Positions 15,587-24,054 of a stretch of 33,285 nt of DNA are shown one piece after another. A model generated the notes under the pieces. The model searched no databases, had not been told where the DNA came from, and saw only the letters and a program-made list of their open reading frames with translations. The translations under genes and the position numbers were made by a program. The stretch comes from JAITMY01 sp031549685 (lineage in GTDB: Bacteria > Bacteroidota > Bacteroidia > Bacteroidales > UBA932): assembly GCA_031549685.1 (NCBI GenBank), contig JAVBPG010000001.1, positions 1 to 33,285 on the forward strand, given 5' to 3'. Numbering within the stretch: the first letter of the stretch is position 1; the number at the start of each line of letters is the position of its first letter.

Positions 15587-16789
15587 CTACTTCAAACTAT
15601 TTTCTATCTCCTCTATCAACTTTTGCTTATCCAAACCCAGCTGAGCATGTACAATGTCGCCTTGTTGGTTAATAAGAATAAAGGAGGGCGCCCCTGCTAC
15701 GAAGTACGCCTCGGCCACTTCTTTGCCGCTATGCAGCGTAGGAGTTCGAATATTGTACTTGCCCACGTACTTGCTTAGCGCCATCTCACTCCTATTGGTG
15801 TACTCCACTCCATACACCACAAGCCCCTTGTCCTTGTAGCGTTCAGCAATTTCATTAACGTGCGGAACCGATGCTATACAGGCTTGGCAGTACGGAAACC
15901 AAAATTCCAACAAAACCAACTTGCCCTTGAGGTCGGATAGCGCTACCGTATCTCCGGCCAGCGAGGGAAGCCTCCAGCTTGGGGCTTTAACGCTAACCGT
16001 TTCGCTACGAAGATCAACCGCTATCTCTGGCGCACTTTCTATTTGCATCTGCCGAAACTCTCGCGTGTACTCCTTTGGGAACCGCGCAACGGACCAGGTT
16101 TCCTTCGGCAGCTGCTCGTTAAAGCGAACGTTGGTATAAACTGCAGTAGAGTAGCTCCGATAATCAAGGGATTCGCTAAAAAAATAGGTGGGTATAAAAC
16201 TCTCTTTAGCAATAGCAATGGTATATGGAGTTTCATTTTTTTCCGGCACAAGTCCGTCATAGCCAAATCTTTGATTGGGCATTTTTATGTTAAACAGGTA
16301 GCACTTCTTACCATCAACAATAGTATCTTTTTGCCTGCTGAAAACAATTGTAGAGTCGTTTTTGCCAGCCGATAGCATCAGCTTTATATCGTGCATTGAT
16401 TTACTCATCCCTATAACAGCCATTCCACCCCAAGCTACCGGACGCTTGGTATAGTATATCACTTTCTTATCATAATCCACAAACAGCTGCTTATGCTCAT
16501 CGTAAAGGTGCTCGCCTCGCAGCTTTGGGGAGTCGTAAATAAAGCGGTATTTCAAATCTACTATCGTAGAATCTGCTTTTGACCAATCCAAATAGGAGTG
16601 GACTTTATGCACCGCATTAAAATCCTCAATACCATCCCAAAAAGATTCGAGTAGAACATCGTATGTTACCGTTTTGCTGCTATCCAGCAAGCTGCTCGCC
16701 CTGGAAATAATAACCGCATCGCTCAGCTTTTTTGAGCAGGAGAACAGGCAAAGCAAAAAAAGCGGTATAATAAAAAACCGTATTTTCAT
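15587..16789 (-). CDS. TlpA-like thioredoxin lipoprotein
   Basis: A 400-residue envelope protein. The signal peptide ends CLFS before Cys18. Residues 35-250 are a beta-rich domain of the kind seen in LolA/outer-membrane lipoprotein-sorting folds, with TYDVLLESFW and YDKKVIYYTKRP stretches; this assignment is tentative. Residues 265-400 are a TlpA/AhpC-type thioredoxin domain with FWFPYCQACIAS (Cys301-x-x-Cys304) and the cis-proline in GAPSF (Pro368). The CQAC active site is less common than CPPC or CGPC. Such lipoproteins reduce or isomerise disulfides in the periplasm; the client is unknown. It is transcribed alone and its 3' end touches a MITE-like element. Confidence 0.83.
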   Translation of the reverse strand: MKIRFFIIPLFLLCLFSCSKKLSDAVIISRASSLLDSSKTVTYDVLLESFWDGIEDFNAVHKVHSYLDWSKADSTIVDLKYRFIYDSPKLRGEHLYDEHKQLFVDYDKKVIYYTKRPVAWGGMAVIGMSKSMHDIKLMLSAGKNDSTIVFSRQKDTIVDGKKCYLFNIKMPNQRFGYDGLVPEKNETPYTIAIAKESFIPTYFFSESLDYRSYSTAVYTNVRFNEQLPKETWSVARFPKEYTREFRQMQIESAPEIAVDLRSETVSVKAPSWRLPSLAGDTVALSDLKGKLVLLEFWFPYCQACIASVPHVNEIAERYKDKGLVVYGVEYTNRSEMALSKYVGKYNIRTPTLHSGKEVAEAYFVAGAPSFILINQQGDIVHAQLGLDKQKLIEEIENSLK

Positions 16790-16867
16790 AGCAAGGATAG
16801 ATTAAAAACGATTATTTAGTGGTTGTTCAGAATTTATAAGTAAGTATTCATTATTGCTTGTGTGTAT

Positions 16868-16879
16868 TTAGAAGCTGTT
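16868..16879 (+). repeat. Solo copy of the MITE terminal repeat
   Basis: TTAGAAGCTGTT is the exact complement of the end seen at 15041-15052 and one base from the ends of the element at 15386-15568. It sits 26 bp before composite repeat copy 2 and has no partner on the far side. Confidence 0.4.
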
Positions 16880-16904
16880 TTTGAATTTTAGAAAAAGACT
16901 TTCT

Positions 16905-17124
16905 ACTCCCGCAGGGAGTATATTCTATTAACCGTGGGTGTAGCTTGCCCGCGGGCGAAGCAGGCGGGCGAAGCAAACCCACGGTTAATGCACAATGTAC
17001 TGCCTTGCGCGCGGAGCAGGCGCTTCACAAAAGCTAAGCTGCTGCTCCGCGCGCAACAAGCTGGTGCTTTTATACCGTAGGTTCTGCTTCGCGCCACCTA
17101 CGGTTAATAAAGTAGAGCCCCTGC
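16905..17124. repeat. Composite multi-hairpin intergenic repeat, copy 2
   Basis: Outer arms with CTCCCGCAGGGAG on the left and CCCCTGCGGGG on the right pair imperfectly. Inside are three perfect stems: 13 bp (16927-16939 with 16977-16989, ATTAACCGTGGGT), 15 bp (17005-17019 with 17042-17056, TTGCGCGCGGAGCAG) and 9 bp (17074-17082 with 17096-17104, ACCGTAGGT). Order and motifs match copy 1 at 3083-3294, but sequence has diverged while pairing is kept. It fills much of the gap between the TlpA-like and AddB-like genes. Confidence 0.85.
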
Positions 17125-17376
17125 GGGGCACGAGACAACTCTATATTTTATTGATAAATAGATGCATCATTACCTTCTCAAGGTATAAAAGTAACTTATT
17201 TTTGATTGAAAACGAAACCACTACTAAATTTCAGCTACGGCTTACTGTTGGGCTGCATATAGCGATGTTTCACTTTGGGTAGAAGATTTCCCGTTTCAGA
17301 GCCACAGTAGCCATGGCGCCTCGTCTTTAAATCTTTGAATTTTTGAATCCTTAAATCTTTGAATAGCTAAATCTCC

Positions 17377-17384
17377 TACCTTTG
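17377..17384 (+). promoter_or_regulatory. -7 box TACCTTTG abutting the AddB-like start
   Basis: TACCTTTG is an exact TAnnTTTG match and ends only 6 nt before the ATG at 17391. Transcription would begin at or next to the start codon, so the mRNA may be leaderless. TTTG occurs at 17358-17361, only 15 nt upstream. Confidence 0.5.
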
Positions 17385-17390
17385 CAACCT

Positions 17391-20306
17391 ATGCTAAACC
17401 CCAGCACCCCATTTTTGCAGCAGGCGGCCGAGAGCCTGTACCGGCGGTACGGCGAGCACATCAGCTCGCTCACCCTTGTATTTCCCAGCCGCAGGGCGCG
17501 CCTGTACTTCTCCGAATACCTTTCGCACCTTATCGCCAAACCCCTGTGGCAGCCCAAGGCCGGCAGCATCGACGAGCTATTTGCAGGCATCACGGGGCTC
17601 AAGGCCGCCGGCCCGTACCGGCTCATTGCCGAGCTGTACAGCGCCTACAAGCGCAACAAGGTTACCGACGAAACCTTTGACCACTTCTACTTTTGGGGCG
17701 AGGTAATGCTCAGCGATTTTGACACGCTGGACAAGTACCTGGTGCAGGTTGACCCGCTGCTCCGCAACTTAGCGGCGCTCAAGGGCGTCAACGGCGGCCT
17801 CGATTTTTTGAGCGATGAGCAGCAGGAGATCATACAATCGTTTTGGAAAACAGTTGATGTAAAAGGCTCCAGCCGCATCCGCGAAAACTTTGTGAGCCTG
17901 TGGAGCGCGCTGCTGCCCACCTACTACGATTTTAAAAGTACGCTGCGCGAAAAGGGCTGCGGATACCAGGGCATGATTCACCGCCAGGGCGCGGAAATGC
18001 TGAAAGAAAGCGGCTTTGACTTCGGCCCCGAAAAGTTTATTTTCATCGGCTTCAACGCGCTTACCGGGTGCGAAAAAATACTTTTCCGCCACCTCAAAAA
18101 ATCGGGCAACGCCGAGTTTTTTTGGGACTACGACCGCTACTACTTAGCCAACAAGCACCAGGAGGCGGGGTTGTTCATGCGCGAAAACCTGCGCGAATTT
18201 CCGCCCGTTGAATTCGACGAAAATTATTCGCCCTTTGCGGCGGAAAAGGACATTCAGATTGTAGCCGCGCCAAGCGACGCGCTGCAGGCCAAGCTGCTGC
18301 CCAAGTTGCTTGCTGAGGTGTGCCCCGAGCAGGCGTTCGACCGCCGCACCGCCGTGGTGCTGGCCGACGAGGGGCTGCTCATCCCCACGCTGTACTCGCT
18401 TCCGCAAAGCACCGATACGCTCAACGTAACCATGGGCTACCCCATAAGCCACACGCCCATTTACAGCTTAGTGGAGCTGATTATCCGCCTGCAAAAAAAT
18501 GCCCGCCGGGCTGATGGCGCGCAGGAAAACCAGCCCGCAAAATTCTACCACAAGGATGTGCTGGCCGTGCTGCAGCACCAGTACGTACGCGCCGTGGCCG
18601 GGGAGGAGGCGCGCGAGCTGTGCGAAAAAATCGTTGCGCAGAACCGCATTTACATCAGCGCCGGGGAGTTTGCGGCCGGCCGTGATAAAAAATCACAGAC
18701 CTTTATAAATCAAATTTTCGAGCAGTACAGCACGGCCTCCTCATTCGTTGCCATGCTGCAAGAGCTGATGGAGGCCATTGCCACGGCAGAGCAGCGCGAG
18801 GACAGCGCCGACAGCGCGCTCCGCCGCGAGTACGTGGCCCAGGCCTACAAGGCCGTGAACCAGCTGAGCGAGGCGCTGAGCGAGAGCCCCGCCTTGACGG
18901 GCGAGCCCAGCATGCAGGTGTTCATGAGCCTTTTGCGTAGCGCGCTGCAGGGCCTTCGCATTCCGTTCGAGGGCGAGCCCATAGCCGGATTGCAGCTCAT
19001 GGGCATGCTCGAAACCCGCACGCTCGACTTCGAAAACCTGGTGGTGCTATCGCTCGGCGAGGATATTTTTCCGCGCGGAATTTCGGCGCCATCGCTCATT
19101 CCGTACAACCTGCGCCAGGGCTTTGGCCTACCCACCGTGGAGCAGCACGAGGCCATCTACGCCTACTACTTTTACCGCCTGCTGCAGCGCGCAAAGCGGG
19201 TACGGCTGGTGTACAACAGCCAGGCCACCGACAGCAGCACGGGCGAAATGAGCCGCTACCTGCGCCAGCTCATGCTCGAAAGCCCGCACCGGGTACCCGT
19301 GCAAAGCGTTGCCTACAGCGTTACCTACACCAAGCCTCAACCCATTGTAGTAGAAAAAACGGGCGAGGTGGCGGCCCTACTCGGCACCTACCTGGATGGC
19401 GGAGCGCGCGCGCTCTCGGCCAGCACGCTCAGCAGCTACATGGCATGCCCGCTGCAATTTTACTTCAAAAAAATAGCCAACCTGCACGAGCCCGACGAGG
19501 TAGCCGAGGAGGTGGACGGGCGCATGCTGGGCAACATATTCCACAAAAGCGTAAGGGCGCTATACGAGCCGCTGCGCAAGCAAAACCTAACGGAGGAGGA
19601 TATAAAAAACCTGCTGCGCAAGCGCGAAAAAATTGCGGAGCTGGTGGAGGAGTTTACCGCCGAAGAATTTTTCGGCAGCAAAAAAGAGGTGGACGAGGTG
19701 CGCCGCAACGGCAAGCTGCTCATGGTAAAAGAGGCCGTGCAAAAGTACGTGGTAAGCACGCTCACCTACGACATGCAGCAAACTCCGCTGACGGTAGAGG
19801 GCGTGGAGCGCGAGGTAAACGGCGAGGTGGCGGTGAGCATCAACGGCAGGGAGCATAAGCTGAGGTTTACCGGCAGCATCGACCGCCTGGACACCCGCCC
19901 GCGAGGCACCTGCATTGTGGACTACAAAACGGGCAGCGCCGGCGATAAAACAAGGTTTGCCTCGGTGGAGGCGCTGTTTAGCGAAAGCGCCAGGGAGCGC
20001 CGCCCCGAGGTGTTCCAAACGCTGCTGTACTCGCTCTTCATACAAAAAGAAAAAGGGGCAGCCGGCGTGCAGCCCTCGCTGTACTTTGTGCGCAACATGT
20101 ACAAAAGCGATTTCGACAGCCAAATTAAAATCAAAACCGACAAGGGCTACGAGGCCATTGACGATGCCACTCCCTACCTGCCGCGCTTTGAGGAGCTGCT
20201 GCAGGAAAAGCTCGCCGAGCTCTTCGACCTCACGCACCCCTTTACGCAAACCGGAGAGGAGGAAACCTGCACCTACTGCCCGTACAAGGAAATTTGCCAC
20301 AGGTAA
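17391..20306 (+). CDS. AddB-like PD-(D/E)XK exonuclease
   Basis: A 971-residue recombination nuclease subunit related to AddB/RecB-family exonucleases. The N-terminal inactivated helicase-like domain begins with LTLVFPSRRARLYF and lacks a Walker A motif. VVLSLGEDIFPRG near residues 553-565 marks a helicase-like motif. The C-terminal nuclease shows GSIDRLD (Asp831) and VDYKTG (Asp844, Lys846). Four cysteines, Cys686 (MACPLQFY) and Cys960, Cys963 and Cys969 (CTYCPYKEIC), match the AddB iron-sulfur cluster that staples the nuclease. In Bacteroidota this protein works with a UvrD-type AddA helicase in double-strand-break repair; that partner is not in the window. I start at ATG 17391 rather than the in-frame TTG at 17382, which overlaps the promoter box. 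Confidence 0.88.
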   Translation: MLNPSTPFLQQAAESLYRRYGEHISSLTLVFPSRRARLYFSEYLSHLIAKPLWQPKAGSIDELFAGITGLKAAGPYRLIAELYSAYKRNKVTDETFDHFYFWGEVMLSDFDTLDKYLVQVDPLLRNLAALKGVNGGLDFLSDEQQEIIQSFWKTVDVKGSSRIRENFVSLWSALLPTYYDFKSTLREKGCGYQGMIHRQGAEMLKESGFDFGPEKFIFIGFNALTGCEKILFRHLKKSGNAEFFWDYDRYYLANKHQEAGLFMRENLREFPPVEFDENYSPFAAEKDIQIVAAPSDALQAKLLPKLLAEVCPEQAFDRRTAVVLADEGLLIPTLYSLPQSTDTLNVTMGYPISHTPIYSLVELIIRLQKNARRADGAQENQPAKFYHKDVLAVLQHQYVRAVAGEEARELCEKIVAQNRIYISAGEFAAGRDKKSQTFINQIFEQYSTASSFVAMLQELMEAIATAEQREDSADSALRREYVAQAYKAVNQLSEALSESPALTGEPSMQVFMSLLRSALQGLRIPFEGEPIAGLQLMGMLETRTLDFENLVVLSLGEDIFPRGISAPSLIPYNLRQGFGLPTVEQHEAIYAYYFYRLLQRAKRVRLVYNSQATDSSTGEMSRYLRQLMLESPHRVPVQSVAYSVTYTKPQPIVVEKTGEVAALLGTYLDGGARALSASTLSSYMACPLQFYFKKIANLHEPDEVAEEVDGRMLGNIFHKSVRALYEPLRKQNLTEEDIKNLLRKREKIAELVEEFTAEEFFGSKKEVDEVRRNGKLLMVKEAVQKYVVSTLTYDMQQTPLTVEGVEREVNGEVAVSINGREHKLRFTGSIDRLDTRPRGTCIVDYKTGSAGDKTRFASVEALFSESARERRPEVFQTLLYSLFIQKEKGAAGVQPSLYFVRNMYKSDFDSQIKIKTDKGYEAIDDATPYLPRFEELLQEKLAELFDLTHPFTQTGEEETCTYCPYKEICHR

Positions 20307-20325
20307 GGCTCCTAACGCGAGCGGA

Positions 20326-20374
20326 GGATTGCGGGTCAACGCTTATCACCACCTCCCGGGGCCCGCATTGACAG
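20326..20374. repeat. Degenerate half of the GTCAT/ATGAC repeat
   Basis: GGATTGCGGGTCAA at the left and GCCCGCATTGACA at the right are the two ends of one repeat arm, with an altered loop. It lies between the AddB-like gene and the pgpH promoter. Confidence 0.45.
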
Positions 20375-20392
20375 GTTTTGATTTTCTTTGCG

Positions 20393-20421
20393 TACCTTTG
20401 CGAAGGCTCTTTGTGAGCCTT
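20393..20421 (+). promoter_or_regulatory. pgpH promoter box and leader hairpin
   Basis: TACCTTTG (20393-20400) matches TAnnTTTG; a TTG at 20368-20370 lies 22 nt upstream. Immediately after is a perfect 7-bp hairpin, AAGGCTC with its complement (20403-20421), near the expected 5' end of the transcript. The ATG follows at 20442. Confidence 0.5.
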
Positions 20422-20441
20422 TGTGGTAAAAACATTATAGC

Positions 20442-22517
20442 ATGGAATTTTTCAAAAAGCACCGCAACCTCATCCCCTTCATTGTCGGCACGCTACTCAT
20501 AACGTACCTCATGCCGCGCGAGGGAAAATTTCCTTACGAATTTCAAAAGGGGCGCGAGTGGCAGCACCCCACCCTCAGCGCGCCTTTCGACTTCCCGATT
20601 TACAAAACCGACTACGAGGTGGATGTGGAGCGCAAGCAGGCGCTGGAGTCGCTCACACCCTACTACAACCGCAACAACAACGTGCCCCGCGCGCAGCTGG
20701 CCGAACTTACCCGCACCTTTCGCAGCACGCTGAGCAAGCTATACGAGCAGGAGCGCTCAAACCTTTCGCAAAGGGAGTACAGCAACCTTACAAACCGCGT
20801 GCTGCCCAAGCTGCAGCAGGTGGTAGAGTTTATTTACAGCAAAGGAATTCGCGAGGCCAACTCCGTGGCCGAAGGCTACCTGAGCGGCAGCAACACCACG
20901 CTGGTGGTACAGAGCGGAAGCATATCGGAGGTGGTGGCCAGCGAAGAATGCTTTACGCCGCAGGGCGCCTACCAGTACCTCATGGATCAGCTGCAAAGTT
21001 TATGGATAGAGGGCGGAAACGAGCAGCACTTTTTTGCCAAGCTCGATGTGCAGAGCTTCTTCAAGCCCAACCTCCTGTTCGACGGGCGACTTACCGAGAT
21101 AGCCCGTCAGCAGCGCCTGTCGAGCGTTTCGCCCACCATGGGCATGGTAAGCGCAGGGCAACAAATTGTGGCGCAGGGCGAGGTTGTTAACTCCAACACC
21201 TTTCGCGTACTTTCGTCATTTAGGCAGGAGTATGGGCAGCGCGTGGGCTACGCCGGCAACACCTGGCTGCTGGTGCTGGGCCAGCTGCTGCTGACCATGT
21301 TTTTCATAGGCTCGCTGTACCTCTACATCTTTTTTATGGGGGGAAAAAATCCGGTCAGTTTCAAAAAGAACAGCCTCATTATGGTGCTCATTCTTTCGTT
21401 TTTCGGGCTCACGCTGTGGATTAGCAAAACCGGCATAGCCAGCATTTACGTCATTCCGTTTGCCATACTGCCCATCTTCATCAGCACCTTTTTCGACTCG
21501 CGGCTGGCGCTTTTTACGCACTACCTCACCGCCATGCTATCGGCCTACCTTGTGCCCAACAGCTTCGAATTTTTCATGCTCACCAGCGCCGCCGGAACCG
21601 CCGCCGTATTCAGCACCCGCAACGTTTACCGCCGCGGCAAGCTGTACCAAACCATGGCCGTGGTGTTCGGCACCTACTGCCTCATGCTCATTGCGCTTAC
21701 GCTGATAAAAGACGGCAGCGTGCTGGTGGTCTGGCGCAGCTACTTCTGGTTTGCCGTCAACGTGGGACTCATGCTGGCCTCGTACCAGCTGGTGTATATC
21801 TTCGAAAAAATATTCGGCTTTACCTCCGACAGCACGCTCATGGAAATCTCGGACACCAACCAAAGCCTGCTGCGCGAGCTGGCCGAGGTGGCCCCCGCCA
21901 CCTTTCAGCACTCGCTGCAGGTGGCCAACCTGGCCGAGAGCGCCATTCGCCAGATTGGCGGAAACCCGCTGCTGGTGCGCGCCGGAGCCCTCTACCACGA
22001 TGTGGGCAAAATGAATAACCCCATTTACTTTGTGGAAAATCAAACCGCCGGATTCTCGCCGCACGCGCACCTGACGCCCGAGGAGAGCGCCGCCATCATT
22101 GTTCGCCACGTCCCCGACGGCGTGGCCGTGGCTCGCAAGCACCGCCTGCCCGAGGTAATTATCCGCTTCATCCGCACGCACCACGGCACATCGCTGGTGC
22201 GCTACTTCTTCCGCGCCTACAAGGAGCAGCACCCCGAGGCCACCGACTTCTCAGCCTTTCAGTACCCCGGCCCCAACCCCAGCACCAAGGAGCAGGGCGT
22301 GCTCATGATGGCCGACGCAGTAGAAGCCGCCTCGCGGGCGCTAAGCAGCTTCAGCACACAGGCCATTGAGGAGCTGGTAGAAAATGTGGTAAACTCGCAG
22401 CTCAACGGCAAAATGCTGGATAACTCCGACCTCACGCTCAACGATATCAACACCGCCAAAAGCATCTTTAAAAAGAAGCTGCAAAACATTTACCACGATA
22501 GGACTGGAGCCAGCTAA
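20442..22517 (+). CDS. pgpH: 7TM-HD family c-di-AMP phosphodiesterase PgpH
   Basis: A 691-residue inner-membrane protein. The N-terminus has one membrane segment (about 11-27) followed by a large extracytoplasmic domain (about 30-270). Several membrane segments follow at about 278-455 (for example WLLVLGQLLLTMFFIGSLYLYIF begins this region). The cytoplasmic HD domain spans about 485-660, with HSLQVANLAE, LYHDVGKM (His519-Asp520), HVPDGVAVARKHRLP and RTHHGTSLVRYF. This is the PgpH architecture, which cleaves c-di-AMP to pApA, so the organism should also encode a DacA-type cyclase. It follows the AddB-like gene by 135 nt but has its own promoter. Its stop codon overlaps that of the converging helicase gene. 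Confidence 0.93.
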   Translation: MEFFKKHRNLIPFIVGTLLITYLMPREGKFPYEFQKGREWQHPTLSAPFDFPIYKTDYEVDVERKQALESLTPYYNRNNNVPRAQLAELTRTFRSTLSKLYEQERSNLSQREYSNLTNRVLPKLQQVVEFIYSKGIREANSVAEGYLSGSNTTLVVQSGSISEVVASEECFTPQGAYQYLMDQLQSLWIEGGNEQHFFAKLDVQSFFKPNLLFDGRLTEIARQQRLSSVSPTMGMVSAGQQIVAQGEVVNSNTFRVLSSFRQEYGQRVGYAGNTWLLVLGQLLLTMFFIGSLYLYIFFMGGKNPVSFKKNSLIMVLILSFFGLTLWISKTGIASIYVIPFAILPIFISTFFDSRLALFTHYLTAMLSAYLVPNSFEFFMLTSAAGTAAVFSTRNVYRRGKLYQTMAVVFGTYCLMLIALTLIKDGSVLVVWRSYFWFAVNVGLMLASYQLVYIFEKIFGFTSDSTLMEISDTNQSLLRELAEVAPATFQHSLQVANLAESAIRQIGGNPLLVRAGALYHDVGKMNNPIYFVENQTAGFSPHAHLTPEESAAIIVRHVPDGVAVARKHRLPEVIIRFIRTHHGTSLVRYFFRAYKEQHPEATDFSAFQYPGPNPSTKEQGVLMMADAVEAASRALSSFSTQAIEELVENVVNSQLNGKMLDNSDLTLNDINTAKSIFKKKLQNIYHDRTGAS

Positions 22518-23935
22518 AAGAAGCGCTTATCAAAGTTTACCAGGTACAGCTGCTCGGTGGCGCGGGTGAGCGCGGTGTAAAGCCAGCGCAGGAATTCCAC
22601 ATTTATCATTTCATCGGTCAGGTAGCCGTGGTCAATAAATACGGTTTTCCACTGGCCTCCCTGCGCCTTGTGGCAGGTTATGGCGTAGGCATGCTTTACC
22701 TGCAGCGCGCTAAAGTAGGGGTCAACCTTTATGGCGGCGTAGCGCTTTGAGGCGGGCATTACCGTGGCGTAGTCCTCCTGCACCTTTGCAAACAGTTCCT
22801 TGCTCTGCGCCGAGCTCAGCGCCGCACTTTCCATGCTTAGCGTGTCGAGCAGCAGGCGGCAGTCCACCTCCACATCGTTGTAGTCGGGCAGCGCAATGGT
22901 GGCATCGGCAAAGCGAAAGCCGTACATCTCCTTATACTTTCGAATGCGCTTGAGCTCCACAATGTCGCCGTTGGCAATAAAATCCACCTCCTTGCGCAGG
23001 GCCTCGTCCTGCTCCACCCAGCTGTAGCTGTTCTTTACCACCATCAGGCGGTCGCCCTGCACAATTTCCTCCTCCTTGCCCAGAATTTGAGCGCGGATGC
23101 CCGCGTTGTAGCGGTTGGCCTGCTTGTTGGAGCGCGTTATTACCATTACGTTATCCACGCCCTGCTTGCCGTAGGCGCTTGCCAGGGTATCCACAAAGTC
23201 GGCGCCCGAAAGGCGCTGCACATCGTCAAAACCCTCCAGCTTCAGGTGCGGAAAACCCGATTCTCTATTTTCCAAATGCTCACGAATGCGCGTGGCGTTG
23301 TACAGTATGCCCGAGCTTTCGGCCTGCCGCACCACCTGCCGCAGGTGCGCCTGCTTATTTTCTCCGTAAAACGAAAGGCGGTCGGCATCCAGCGCGGGGC
23401 TTACATCCAAGCCCACGGGCGGCAGCTGCGCGCTATCGCCCACCAGAATCAGGCGGCAATTTTTGCCCAGGCGAACAAACTGCACCAAATCGTCCAGCAG
23501 CCGCCCCGAGCCAAATACCGATTGCTCCAGCGAGCTGTTGGAAATCATGGAGGCCTCGTCCACCACAAATACCGCATTGCTGTGCTGGTTCATGTTGAGC
23601 GAAAACGTGCCCACGCCGTCGCGCATGTTAGCCTGGCGGTATATTTTTTTGTGAATGGTGTAGGCCGGCACCCCCGCGTACGACGACATTACCTTGGCCG
23701 CGCGCCCCGTTGGCGCCAGCAGCACCACCTGCTGCTTGAAGCTTTGCAGCACGCGCACCAGCGCGCCCACCACCGTCGTTTTTCCCGTTCCGGCGTAGCC
23801 GTTCAGCACCAGCAAGGGTTCGCTATTCGGGTCAACCAAAAACGCGCCCAGCTTATCAATCAGCACGCGCTGGTCGGAGGTGGGAGCAAAGCCCATTTGT
23901 TGCTCTATGAGCTGCGCTATGTGCTTACTTAGCAT
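22514..23935 (-). CDS. RecD/Dda-like superfamily 1 DNA helicase
   Basis: A 473-residue ATP-dependent helicase. Walker A is GYAGTGKTT (Lys52), followed by LLAPTGRAAKVM (motif Ia), the DEAS Walker B (Asp126), LVGDSAQLPPVG (motif III) and a C-terminal UvrD_C_2 segment with YAITCHKAQGGQW and LYTALTRATEQLYLV (motifs V and VI). The overall plan resembles phage T4 Dda and the helicase core of RecD2, without the N-terminal extension. It probably takes part in replication restart or repair; it may cooperate with other repair enzymes, but the neighbouring AddB-like gene is on the other strand. The ATG at 23935 is preferred because an upstream in-frame TTG at 23968 lies inside the promoter box. The 3' ends of this gene and pgpH overlap by three to four bases. 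Confidence 0.88.
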   Translation of the reverse strand: MLSKHIAQLIEQQMGFAPTSDQRVLIDKLGAFLVDPNSEPLLVLNGYAGTGKTTVVGALVRVLQSFKQQVVLLAPTGRAAKVMSSYAGVPAYTIHKKIYRQANMRDGVGTFSLNMNQHSNAVFVVDEASMISNSSLEQSVFGSGRLLDDLVQFVRLGKNCRLILVGDSAQLPPVGLDVSPALDADRLSFYGENKQAHLRQVVRQAESSGILYNATRIREHLENRESGFPHLKLEGFDDVQRLSGADFVDTLASAYGKQGVDNVMVITRSNKQANRYNAGIRAQILGKEEEIVQGDRLMVVKNSYSWVEQDEALRKEVDFIANGDIVELKRIRKYKEMYGFRFADATIALPDYNDVEVDCRLLLDTLSMESAALSSAQSKELFAKVQEDYATVMPASKRYAAIKVDPYFSALQVKHAYAITCHKAQGGQWKTVFIDHGYLTDEMINVEFLRWLYTALTRATEQLYLVNFDKRFF

Positions 23936-23965
23936 TAACGAAAAAGATTTTTTGACTTGACCGGA

Positions 23966-23973
23966 CAAAAGTA
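23966..23973 (-). promoter_or_regulatory. -7 box of the helicase gene, TACTTTTG
   Basis: The minus strand reads TACTTTTG, an exact TAnnTTTG match, 30 nt before the ATG at 23935. No TTTG lies at the usual -33 position. Its location argues against translation starting at the TTG at 23968. Confidence 0.5.
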
Positions 23974-24054
23974 GTCAATAATAATTTTTTTCCTTACATT
24001 TGTTTGATGTAATTTTTAGGATTATCAAACCATTGGCAACTAAAGTTTAAACTC

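Noticed and set aside
19587..20339. A 250-residue open frame on the minus strand opposite the AddB-like gene
   Set aside because: Shadow of a GC-rich coding region; no motif, promoter or terminator of its own.
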